The position numbers and the translations under genes were made by a program. DNA of 64,000 nucleotides, taken from the NCBI GenBank assembly GCA_001939145.1, contig LSRX01000069.1, positions 25,146 to 89,145 of the forward strand, read 5' to 3'. The DNA is from Symbiodinium microadriaticum (lineage: Eukaryota > Sar > Dinophyceae > Suessiales > Symbiodiniaceae). The stretch's first letter is position 1. Every line of letters starts with the position of its first letter. Below, one piece after another: positions 11,303 through 21,400 of this stretch. Below the pieces are notes generated by a model. The model was given only the letters and a program-made list of their open reading frames with translations. It did not search any database and had not been told where the DNA came from.

Positions 11303-14300
11303 ATGGTCCCTTCGCCGAGGCTTCTGGAAAGCTTGGCGGATCCGAGCCCATCTCTGAGGCTCCGAGCTTTGGATCGCTTGAGGGACGAGGAGCTCTTCCA
11401 GGAGTTCCGGGAGAGGGTGATTTCTCTGATCGATGATCCCAGCTGCGAGGTGAGCTCAAGGGCCCTTGCTCTCCTACAGGAGAAGATGGCGAGCGCAGAT
11501 CCCTTCAAGAGCGAATCCCTCAAGGTTCTCTTCAAAAGGAAGGTCTCCAGTGACGTTCTTGAACAACATTTCCAGAAGATCGTGCCGTCACTTCTGGCTG
11601 ACCCGCGCTTGCAGCTCTGGTCTTTTGACCTTCTGAAATCCAGAACTTCCGCAAGCCAGCTCATGGCAAACCTTGATGTTATCGTGGCACACTGTGCAAG
11701 TCAAGACTGGCTGGTGAAAAGGCGGACCTTGGAGTTCATTCAGGAACAGCTTCCGAGCGAGTTGGACGCAGGTCAGGTCCGCCTTTTGGTACCACTCCTG
11801 GGGAACGGCGATTGGAGGGTCAGAAATTTGACCATTGACCTGTTGGAACAGAGGGCGCCGAACGCGCTGATCGCTGAGCATTGGGAGATTTTGTTTGCGC
11901 TTGTCGCGGATCCAAAGTGTGAGGTGCAGGAGCAAGCACTAAATCTCCTGGAGGAGAAGATGCCGAGTGAGCTAATCGCTGAGCAGTTCACCGAATTCCA
12001 CAGATACCTGCGAGACGCGGATCCAAGGATCAGGAAATCCAGCCGACAGTTCTTCCGGAAGAAGATCTCGGACAACATTCTAGCCCGGCACTTTTCGAAA
12101 ATCGTGCCAGCGCTGCTCGCTGACTCGGAGTTTCAGCCCTGGTCCTTTGGCTTCCTGTCGGGTCGGATCTCCTCGGAGCACCTGACGGATCTCATCGACT
12201 GGATCGTCGCGCTCCTTGCCAGCCAAGAGCAGCCCTGGAATAGGAAGAAGGCGGCTCTGGAGTTCATGAAAGAGCAGCTGCCCAGTGGTGTGCTGAGCGC
12301 GCAGCATTTCGGGAAGATCGTAGCTCTCCTGAGGAATTCGGAGTGCAAGGTGAAGAAGTGGACTTTGGATCTACTGCAGGGGCGGATGCACAAAAGGCTG
12401 CTAGTGATGCTTTTCACAGAGCATGGGGAGAAGATCTGGCCACTGTCGGTGCACGAGGACCCATCGGTGCAGGCTGCAGCTTCGAAACTTGTTTTAAACA
12501 GTGGCTGCCGTCTTTCGAAAGAATTGGTCGCCCAACTCTCTCAGAAGTTTGCCGGGCTTCTGTACAAGAGGGGTGACCTGACTAGATTCGAGCAGATCTT
12601 TCCGGATCTTTTGAAGAAGAGGCAGCCGCAGCATCCCTTGGGTGAGCTCTTGTTGAAGCTGCCGGTCTCTCGCATCCTCGCTGTTGTTCTGAAGAGCGAG
12701 GACGTTGCCGCCTGGAGAGACAAAGCTGGCAATACCTGGCTGCATGTGGCCGCCGAAGCTGGGCACCTGGAAGCCTGTGAGGCAATGGTGGATGTGTGTG
12801 GGGTTGCGTTGCGGGCACAGAACAAAGCTGGCGAGGAGCCGCTGGCTCTTGCAGCGAGTCGCGAAGTCGATCAGTTCCTCAGGAGCAGGATGGGCTTCCG
12901 TGAGACGCGGTTCGGCTACGGGAATGCATTCGACGAATCGCAGACAGACCGGAGGCAAGTATGCGAGGTGACTTGGTACACGGTGCCTCTTCGTGGCATG
13001 GCCGGTCACTGTGGAGGGCTGCACTCCTTCCTCGTCGTCACTGTGTCCGGGGACATATCCGGAGCGAAAACTTATGTGCTCGAGAAGGCCGGCTCGCAAG
13101 CTAATCAGGCCCACCAGAGGAACGGGATCTTTGTTGGAAGCCAAGATCTGAGCAGCAACTTGAAGAGTGTGGAGGGTTTGAAGATGCACAAGACACAGCT
13201 GTCCCTCAGTGACGGTAGCCTGCGCAGAGGGCTAAAGATGAAGGAGCTTTACGAGAAGGCTCACGGCACGGGCCCGTACCATCTTGCAACGTCGAACTGC
13301 CATCACGCTGCCCAAAGAGTCTACAACCACTGCTGCGCCAGAGGCGAAGATGGGGAGAAACGACCCCCCAACGAGTGGTTGGCAAAGCTCGGGGCCGCAT
13401 TTCAGCTGGATGCCTTGTTTGGCTCCAGCCGCTCAAGTTCAGAATCCTCGGGTTCTGATGTTGCTTCCTCGAAGTCAGAGCTGGCCTCCGGCAGCCAGCC
13501 TGTAGATTCTCCGAGCGGCTTCTCGGCACCCCTTGATCTCGCGTCCGACGCTTTCGCTGAGATGGCCGCGGCCCTGTGCCATGCGGTGTATGATGAGGAC
13601 GCCGCGAGGGTGTTATCGCCTACACAGGCAGCCGTCGCATCGATCCGCAACCAGTTGGGCAGACCCGTTCTCGTCTACGACCGCAGCAGCAAGACCAACC
13701 ATAGAGTGGAGGCTGACGAGGTAGTGAACATTATTGTAGAATGTGACCCTGCGAAAAGTCTGGTGGATGTTTATGCTGTGGCATGGGTTCCGGGGCGCTA
13801 TTCCCATCGACTTCTGGCCCAGAGCCAACCTGTGTGGAGCGGCCATGCCTACATGCTCACAGATTTTCGAAATGATGTCGTGTTACAGGAGAAGGTGGCG
13901 GCAGTTGCACCGCGACAGCCGGTAGACGTTCTGTATGCAACAAAGAAGAGCCGCAGCGCGAGTCCAGTGCAGTGGCTCCTGGCAAGATCGCGGTCTGTGC
14001 TTTATGCGGCGTTCCGAGGTACGGATGATGTGCAAGATGCTGCGATTGACCTCTGCGCTGTGCCAGACTGTTCTAGATTCAGAGAGCATGGTATGGGTGT
14101 ACACAGTGGGATCGCCCACGCCCTCGAGCAGGAGGGAGATGAAATCAATCATGTCGTGCGTGATGTTGTGAAAGCTTTGGAAGAGCATCGTCGACCCGAA
14201 GAGCGGTTGGTCCTGTGTGGACACTCGCTCGGTGGAGGCTATGCCCAAGTGATGGCCGTCCACTTGTTGACGCGGAAGGTTGAAGTTTCGGCTATCTGCA

Positions 14301-14752
14301 CCTTCGGTGCTCCGCATGTCCTCATACCGCAGCACGAATGCCCGAGGTTTTGGCGGAATCTGCACTCGATCACGCAGCATTGGGTGCACGACTGGGACCC
14401 CGTTCCCAGGCTGCCCCTCTGCAAGACCTGGCTGGTCGATGTCCTGCCAAAGCTCAAGCAGGAAGTTGTCAAAGGAGTCAGAGTTGGAGTTGCCGAAAGG
14501 TGCGTCGAGCGACTTCGGCAAAATTACGACAGAACGAAGGCACGTATGCTGGAGAAGTACGATGTCGTTGGCAAGGTCGTCTTGGTGAGTCTGGTCTCTG
14601 ACTTGGCGTTTGGCGCAAGCCAGGATGTGGCATCACTAAGACGACTGCTTGGTGAAAAGCCTCCCGGGTCGATCATGACATTCGGCAGGCTGTTTGCTTA
14701 TCACAGCATGGAGGACTACTTGCAGATTGCTCGGAAGCTGAGTTCTGCATAA
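11303..14752 (+). CDS. HEAT-solenoid / ankyrin / LRAT-like / class 3 lipase protein, copy A
   Basis: First member of the array, 1149 residues, one exon, ATG in the context CAGGATGG. Residues 10-470 are HEAT-like helical repeats of about 35-40 residues with recurring words such as K-I-V-P-x-L-L-A-D and P-W-S-F-G-F-L. An ankyrin segment starts at Gly476 (GNTWLHVAAEAGHLEAC). A predicted permuted papain-like (LRAT-like) domain has His574 (GGLHSF) and Cys666 (SNCHHAA). After a Ser-rich linker comes a class 3 lipase: AFRGTDD near 904, nucleophile Ser975 (GHSLGGGYAQ), Asp1032 (DWDPVPRLP), His1134 (YHSMEDY). All proposed catalytic residues are present. The family assignments are established for class 3 lipase and ankyrin motifs; the His/Cys domain is inference. 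Substrates are likely acyl lipids. This copy is the most diverged of the array and lacks the 3' hairpin seen in the others. Confidence 0.9.
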   Translation: MVPSPRLLESLADPSPSLRLRALDRLRDEELFQEFRERVISLIDDPSCEVSSRALALLQEKMASADPFKSESLKVLFKRKVSSDVLEQHFQKIVPSLLADPRLQLWSFDLLKSRTSASQLMANLDVIVAHCASQDWLVKRRTLEFIQEQLPSELDAGQVRLLVPLLGNGDWRVRNLTIDLLEQRAPNALIAEHWEILFALVADPKCEVQEQALNLLEEKMPSELIAEQFTEFHRYLRDADPRIRKSSRQFFRKKISDNILARHFSKIVPALLADSEFQPWSFGFLSGRISSEHLTDLIDWIVALLASQEQPWNRKKAALEFMKEQLPSGVLSAQHFGKIVALLRNSECKVKKWTLDLLQGRMHKRLLVMLFTEHGEKIWPLSVHEDPSVQAAASKLVLNSGCRLSKELVAQLSQKFAGLLYKRGDLTRFEQIFPDLLKKRQPQHPLGELLLKLPVSRILAVVLKSEDVAAWRDKAGNTWLHVAAEAGHLEACEAMVDVCGVALRAQNKAGEEPLALAASREVDQFLRSRMGFRETRFGYGNAFDESQTDRRQVCEVTWYTVPLRGMAGHCGGLHSFLVVTVSGDISGAKTYVLEKAGSQANQAHQRNGIFVGSQDLSSNLKSVEGLKMHKTQLSLSDGSLRRGLKMKELYEKAHGTGPYHLATSNCHHAAQRVYNHCCARGEDGEKRPPNEWLAKLGAAFQLDALFGSSRSSSESSGSDVASSKSELASGSQPVDSPSGFSAPLDLASDAFAEMAAALCHAVYDEDAARVLSPTQAAVASIRNQLGRPVLVYDRSSKTNHRVEADEVVNIIVECDPAKSLVDVYAVAWVPGRYSHRLLAQSQPVWSGHAYMLTDFRNDVVLQEKVAAVAPRQPVDVLYATKKSRSASPVQWLLARSRSVLYAAFRGTDDVQDAAIDLCAVPDCSRFREHGMGVHSGIAHALEQEGDEINHVVRDVVKALEEHRRPEERLVLCGHSLGGGYAQVMAVHLLTRKVEVSAICTFGAPHVLIPQHECPRFWRNLHSITQHWVHDWDPVPRLPLCKTWLVDVLPKLKQEVVKGVRVGVAERCVERLRQNYDRTKARMLEKYDVVGKVVLVSLVSDLAFGASQDVASLRRLLGEKPPGSIMTFGRLFAYHSMEDYLQIARKLSSA

Positions 14753-15688
14753 GCAAGGCCAGCGCAAAGGCGCTTCATCACGCTGGTGTGGGTCCTCTGT
14801 CGTAAAACGCGCTCCTGACACCAACAAGATAGAACTACAGCCCGAAGGGATGCTGACAGAATGCTGGGGGGGGGAGGGTCTGACTCTTGCCTGCACAGTA
14901 GGTTCTTGCTCTTGCTCATTCAGAGGCTCGCTTTGGACTGAGACGCAGTTTAAGTTAGTGTGGTGCTATATGAGAATTTGCAAGCTGCAGGGCGGTGAGC
15001 CCTCAAGACTTGTTATCTCGAGACAGCCCGTGCTTTGATTGACTTCCCCAAACGGTCAACCCGGAGTCTGGGCTCCGCTTTAGTTGTCGAGGTCAACGTT
15101 CTCCCCTATTCTGGGCTACATCCTGCGCCCTTGCAGGAGGCATGCTTCCCTAAGCTCCGACATGAGACCTGCAATGCTCCAACAGGCGCCGACCTCGTCG
15201 GCTCGGCTCTCGGGCCGCTGGCTGAGGCCCGCATTGCGGAACTTACGGAGTTGATACCCTGACTCGGAGCACTCAGAAGAGCTCTATGTATATGTCGTTG
15301 CTGCAGGTGTTTCCGTGATATGGCAGTGACAGTTGCGGCTCTGCTTTGAACCTCCAGCCGTTTGCCCAGTAGCTCACGGTTCAAGGTCAGGCGAATTCTG
15401 GCGGAGTTGAGACTCCCAGGCTTGAGTCCTTCCTTCGTTGCACAGCACGGTGCCTTGAGACTTCTGCGCGCGTGCCGCCCACGTTCGCGGGACGCGGGCC
15501 ATATAGACCAGGTGCATCCGTGTGGTTGGGAAGTTGCTCACCGTATCTGTTGAAAAGATACCGGCAAACGTCCGAGGTCCACGAGAAGACTTTCCCGTCC
15601 AGGGCCGACCGTCTGGATTGAGATGCCTTTGGCGACGCCGCGAAAATAGGTATATCAGCAGCAGCAGTCGCAGCAACAGTAGTGTGGC
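14753..15688. other. spacer between copies A and A'
   Basis: About 0.9 kb without recognisable coding content. It begins with TAAGCAAGGCCA, the same bases that follow the stop codon in most other copies, but the hairpin found in them is absent. No other element is recognised. Confidence 0.5.
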
Positions 15689-17491
15689 TTGAAGGAGTGC
15701 TTGAACTTTCTGCTGCTGCGGGTGCTTCGGGTGCTGCGGCTGCAGCTCTGTCGGCTACCGGAGGAGTTACAGTTCAGAGCTTTGTCACAACTTATGTTTG
15801 ACGACGCGAAGCTCAACCAGCGAGCCCTTGACGAAATCTTCGCCACGCGTTCACATCATTTCAACTCGATTCTGCCGCGGCTTTGCTGGGTTCGCAAGAG
15901 TGGCAGGTTCGGCACTTTTCCCACGCTCTTCCGAGATCCGGACTATGGGAGACTTGCCCGGCAAGCCTTCGAGCAGAAAGTCTCGACCGAGCTCCTCGAT
16001 GAGTTCCTCGAGGAAGTGATGCCGCCGCTCTTGGCCGACTCCGAGTTGCGGCCATGGCAGGTGCCCTCTATGGGAAGGTCTCGGCAAGGAGGCTTCCTGA
16101 CTGAGCTCATGAGCCTAACGTTGGATCGATTAAAGAAGCGGAGCAGATGAGAGGACGAGGATCCGGCCTTTGGCTTTGCGCCACCTGCCAGGCGCACGCA
16201 GCGTGGAGCAGGTACAGTTGTAGCGCATTCCAACACGGTCGTGAAGGAGTGCGTGCTGCTTCTTCTGCGCGAGCGAATGCCCGATGATTTGCTATTGCAG
16301 CATTGGGGCGAGATCTTGCCGCTATCAGGTGATGAAGCTTCCTCGGAGTGCAGAGTGCAACAAGGATTATCCTGGCAGAAGCAGCTTTGTTGCTCTCAGA
16401 CCCATCCGGCTGCGAAGCTCTCAGAACAGTTACTGTAGTCGTACCGCTACTCGATGCGCTGCGCCACGTCCCAACACAGCTGGGTTGTTTGACATTAATC
16501 GCAAGCATGTCTTGCAAGCAGTTGGGTATCGACATACAGGTGACCTCGTCAAGCCTGTCTTACGGGCCTGTGCCGAGTGGATTCACATGGATCCCTCCTC
16601 CGACCCTCATGTAGAGGTTGCCGCTCGCTTGGGCGATGCTGTGTATGCAAAGGATGCTGCAGGCATTCTGAAGTCGCAAGAGGCCACTGGTGGTGCCGTC
16701 ATCGTCGGGATGATGCACACCGTGAGCAATGAAAACAGCCAGCCCGGTAGAGTGGCTGCCCGCTAGGTCTGGCGACATGATTTACCTTTCCGTGGTATGG
16801 ATGATATGCAGGATGCTGTGATTGACCTCAGTGCCGTACCAGACTACACCAGGTTTCAAGAGCACGGCATCGGAGTGCACGGAGGCGTTGCCCACGCTCT
16901 CGAGCAGTAGGGAAACAACGTTTGCCATGTGGTGAACGTTGTGCTCGGGGCTTTGCAGAAGCATTGTCGACTCGGAGAGCGCTTGATCCTTTGCGGCCAC
17001 TCGGCTACGCGCAAGTGATGGCGGTCCACTTGTTGAGTCGGAAGGTGGACGTCGCGGCTGTCCGAACCTGCGGTGCGCCGCATGTCTTCATACCACCGGA
17101 GCAGGAGCAAGGGGAGGAGAGTGAAACTTCGACATTGTGGAAGCAGTTGTGTTCGATGTCCCAGCATTGGGTGCATGACTGGGATCCCGTTCCACGGTTG
17201 CCCCTTGGCCCAACCTGCTTGGCGGATGCGCTGCCGCGGCTGAAAATCGAACCAATCAAACGGTTCCGGATTGGCATTGCCGTGGGAAGGCTGTGGGAGA
17301 GGTTCGACGTTGAGGCAAGGTCTCGCTGGTGAGCAAGGCGCGCAGTTCCGCCCACGTTGCTCCGGAAGGAGCGCCACCTCAGAAGGAGCTTCTCAGCGAA
17401 AAGCCTCCAGAGTCGTCGATGACGCTGGAGCTCGAATACCGTGATATGAGGGACTACCTGATTACTGACGGAGGTTGGGGTGTCCTCCGTT
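15689..17491 (+). pseudogene. decayed solenoid-lipase copy A'
   Basis: Broken relic of the family. An open stretch from about 15797 to 16150 encodes HEAT-like sequence resembling the start of copy G (A-F-E-Q-K-V-S then P-P-L-L-A-D-S-E-L). Later pieces lie in different frames: a short HEAT piece near 16240-16435, the pre-lipase segment (V-E-V-A-A-R-L-G-D-A-V-Y) near 16612, the lipase oxyanion region (16796-16910, closed by TAG), and the DWDPVPRLP region near 17176. The ankyrin and His/Cys domains are missing. At about 16999 the nucleophile elbow has lost about ten bases, fusing Gly-His-Ser directly to the following GYAQ codons, so the Gly-Gly elbow is destroyed. The end reduces to R-D-M-R-D-Y-L before the family's 3' hairpin. 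Multiple frameshifts make function as a hydrolase very unlikely. Confidence 0.88.
17467..17491 (+). promoter_or_regulatory. conserved 3' hairpin, pseudogene A'
   Basis: ACGGAGG (17468-17474), nine-base loop TTGGGGTGT, CCTCCGT (17484-17490). Relative to other copies the G-C pair at the outer stem has become A-T on both sides, keeping the pairing. Confidence 0.65.
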
Positions 17492-17519
17492 TCAGAATTG
17501 CTCCGGCATGCAAGTGAGA

Positions 17520-18409
17520 AAAGGGCAGCCTTGAACGTAGATTTACGGTGATCTGAGCTGAAGACTGTCTGACGTTCTGGGTGTTTGCTCGCCAGGCTTT
17601 CCCTCCGTAGGCGTTCTTTGCCGGCTGCTGCAGCACATCCTTCTGCGCGCCCCGGCACCATGTTAGTTTGCAGTTGAATGATGTTCGGGCTGTTCGGATT
17701 ATGTTAAGTTCGCTTCTGCGTAGGGTTGGGACATTTCCGGGACAGGCGGCCTTGCCGGTGCTTTCATCGAATGCTCATGCGAGCCTATGCCGGATTTGGG
17801 GTCTCTGTTGCAGTATGTTGCAGACCCCTCCAGACGACGAACGTAACAAAGCCCGAACGAGCCCGTTGCTCCGTGCGTCTCTTTGAACCGAGCATCACTC
17901 CTTCGACCCCGAGCTCTTGCGCGAACTAGATGCGTGTGGGCACTATTGGAGGGAGGTATCCATGGCAGCCTCCCTCCTTCGGAGATGGCAAATCCTCACC
18001 CATTTTCAGCCCTCAATGCCAGCATCCTCCGGCATGGGTGGACAGTCTCATCGCCGGAATGAGGCTTCCTACTCGTAGTATGGAGCGGAATTCGCGCCGA
18101 GATGTGGACACTGTTACATGAGTGAGGTGCCACGCTGCCATCATGAGGGCACTCTGGAAAAGGCCTGGAGGGTTTTCAGGGCAAGAGGAGAGAGTGCTTG
18201 GGTGCATGAATTGGCGGCATCTCTAAGTGTGGAGTCCCCAATATTCACATAGACTGCAGGCTGAGTTCACCATATGCCAGCTGCGAGGCGTGAACATTCA
18301 GGATCGTTTAATCTTGACCTGTCCTCACACTCTCTTCCCGAGATCAGTGTCAACACATGCAAGTCCGCAGGGGCTCACAGCTGCATGTGGCAACTGCCTT
18401 GTGAGCCAG
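17520..18409. other. spacer between pseudogene A' and copy B
   Basis: No gene recognised. A 22-base word ending TTTGCTCGCCAGGCT near 17576 recurs near 23656 downstream of copy B, showing shared 3' flanks. An open frame extends upstream of copy B from a GTG at 18227, but the first ATG in frame is at 18410. Confidence 0.45.
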
Positions 18410-21400
18410 ATGTCGGAGCGGCAAAGCGACTTCAAATGCGTGATTGGCGTGATTTTCCTTCTGATCCTTATCTTCTATATCATCAGGGACCTGATTCAGC
18501 TTGGGGGTTGTGCTGTCGCGTGCCTGATCGTTTTGGCAGCAGCCCTGCCAGCCCGCGCTGTGCTCGTTAACAACATTGCATCGATCGTGCAAGTCAGGCG
18601 CGACTGGAAGCAGAAATGGTTGACCTTGCTCACCTTGCTCTTGCTGAAGACAGTGCTTCTCTTGTTGAAGACGATGCTGCCCAACGAGTTAGAGGCAGGA
18701 CATGTGAACAGCATCACGAAACTCTTGGCCGACGGCGATGACAAGGTGAGAAAGTGGACGGAGGATCTCTTGAATCACCGAATGCCCGGTAGATTGCTCG
18801 GTGAGAGCTTCAGCGAATTCCTTGTGCATTTGCGGAGTACGAATTCTGGCACCGCGGATGCCAGCCGCCGTCTCTTCGAGCAGAAGATCTCGGCGGAGAT
18901 TCTCGCTCAGCATTTCGAGAAGATCGTTCCGCCACTCTTGGCTGATCCGAACCTGCAGTTGTGGGCTTTGGATCTGATCATCGCACACTTAGCTGCTGAT
19001 GGATACCTGAGACTCAAGGAGCGGAGTTTGGATTTATTGAAGGAACAGCTGCCCAGTGTGATAGGGGAAGATCATGTGGACAGCATCATGCCACTTTTGG
19101 CCAGCAAGGACTCGAAGGTGAGGGACTGGGCGGTGCATCTCTTGAATGAGCGAATGCCCGATGCACTGTTCATTGCGCGGTTCAACGAGCTCCTTGTGCA
19201 TCTGGACAAAGGTGCCATCCGACGTCTCTTCGAGAGAAAGATCTCCAGCGAAATTCTTGTTGAGCACTTCGATCAGATCGTGCCGCTTTTGGCGAGCAGC
19301 GACTGGCAGGTGAGACTCTGGACAGTGAAACTGTTGCAGATTCGGTCGCCTACAGCACTGCTTGTCGAGCATCAGGAGGAGTTAGTTTCACTTCTCTCGG
19401 ATCCAAGCGGGCAGGTTCAACGAGAAACCGTAAGCCTGTTGGAGAGGATGCCGAACGGGCTGATCTGCAAGCATTACAACAAGCTCCTCGCACCTGTGCG
19501 AAGCTCGGATCCTGAGATCAGGTGCGCCAGCCGGAAACTCTTGGAGAAGCAGATCTCGACTGAGGTTCTCGAAGAGGATTTCCATGAGATCGTGCCACCA
19601 CTTTTGGCCGATTCGGAGTTGCAGTCCTGGTCGTTTGGGATTTTGACCGGGCGGATACCGCCGAAGCACCATGGGGATCTCATTGAGTTGATCATCGTGC
19701 TCCTCCGCAGGGAGCAGCCTTGGAGCAGGCAGGGGGAGGCGCTGGAGTTCCTCAAGGCCCAGCTGCCTGAGGTGCTGGGGCCAGAGCATGTCAGAAAGAT
19801 CGCGGCTTTCCTCAACAATTCGGAATGCCAGGTGAAGAGATGGACATTGGATCTGCTGCATGAGCAGACGCCGCCCACAGCACTCGCGGAGCATGGAGGT
19901 CGGATTGTGATGCTTTTGGACGATGAGGACTCCTCAGTGAGGGGTACAGCATCAGCGCTCGTTTTCAAGATAGGCCTTTCGAGCAATATGGACCCCTCGA
20001 TTATGGGGGAGTTTGCAGAACGCCTAGCTGAGCTGGAGCAAAGCTTCTCGAAGCCATTCGACCTACCTCAGCTCATGTCGAAGCTGCCGGCTCTCCTCGT
20101 TGCTGCTACGAGAAAGGAGGACATTGCAAGCTGGCAAGATGCAAAAGGCAACACCTGGCTGCACCTGGCGGCTGAAGCCGGACACGTGGAGGCCTGCGAG
20201 GCGTTGGTGGACCAGGTTGGCCTCCCCTTGCGCGAGAAGAACAAAGCTGGCGACGAGCCGCTAGCTCTCTCGGCGAATCGGGAAGTGGATCGGTTCCTGC
20301 GGAGCAGGATCCACTTCCGAGAGACCCGCTTCGGCTACGGGAATGCTTTCGAGGAGATGATGCAGGATGAAAGGCAGGTGTCCGAGGTTGCGTGGTACAC
20401 GGTGCCTCTCCCTGGCATGGCCGGCAACCTGGGAGGCCTTCACTCCTTCCTCGTCGTCACGGTTTCAGGAAGCTCTGGCGCGGCTGGCATAAATCACGGA
20501 GCGAAAAGGTACGTGCTGGAGAAGGCAGCGGGCTCCTTTGCCAAGGATGCTCATCAGAAGCACGGTGTCTTCATCGGGAGCCAAGATCTCAGCAGCAACT
20601 TGAAGAGTGTGGACGGACAGAAGCAGAAAAAGCAGCTGGAGCTTCGCCACGGAAGCCTTCGGGTTGGGCTTAAGATGAAGGAGCTGTATGAGGAAGCTCA
20701 CAGCATGGGCCCGTATGACGTTGCAAGCTCGAACTGCCATCATGCCGTTCAGAAAGTCTTCAACCACTGCTGTGCCAGAGAGGAAGACAAGGAGGTGCGG
20801 CCCCCGAATGAGTGGTTGGCAACGTTAGGAGCAATGTTTGGCGGTCTCTTCACCTCATCCACCTCTGGCGCAGGAGGCTCCAATTCGGACGTTGCTTCAG
20901 CGAATTCGGAAGTGGCATCAGGCAGCCATCCTGCAGATCGCCCGAATGGCTTTGCGCGGTCCGTTGACCTCAGCTGCGACGTCTTTGCAGAAGTTGCTGC
21001 ATCTCTGAGCCTGGCTGTGTACGAGAAGGATCCTGCAATCGTCTTAAGGCCACAGGAGGCAGGCGCTGTGTCCATCCGCAACAAGTTGGGCAGACGCGTG
21101 ATCTTACACGACCACACCACCCAAAGCAGACACAGAGTAGACGCTGACAGGCGAGAAAGTCTTCAAACGGCTGGTGCCGATAAAATCTTCGTGGATGTGG
21201 ACACCGTGGGATGGATCCCGGGGCTCTGTTCCCACCGACGTCTGGCCCGGAGGCAAGCCGTGTGGAGCGGGCATGCCTATGATTTGTCCACAGACTTCCG
21301 AAACGAGGTTGTTTTGCAGGAAGTTGTGTCCTTGGCACCGAGTCAGGCAGTAGATGTGCTTCACACTGCGCAGAAGAGCGGCAGCACCAGTCCGGTGCAG

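Noticed and set aside
18227..18409. Upstream GTG-initiated extension of copy B, and similar ones for D (29134) and G (44266)
   Set aside because: In a eukaryote the first ATG in frame is preferred. The extensions have no conserved sequence shared among copies as protein.
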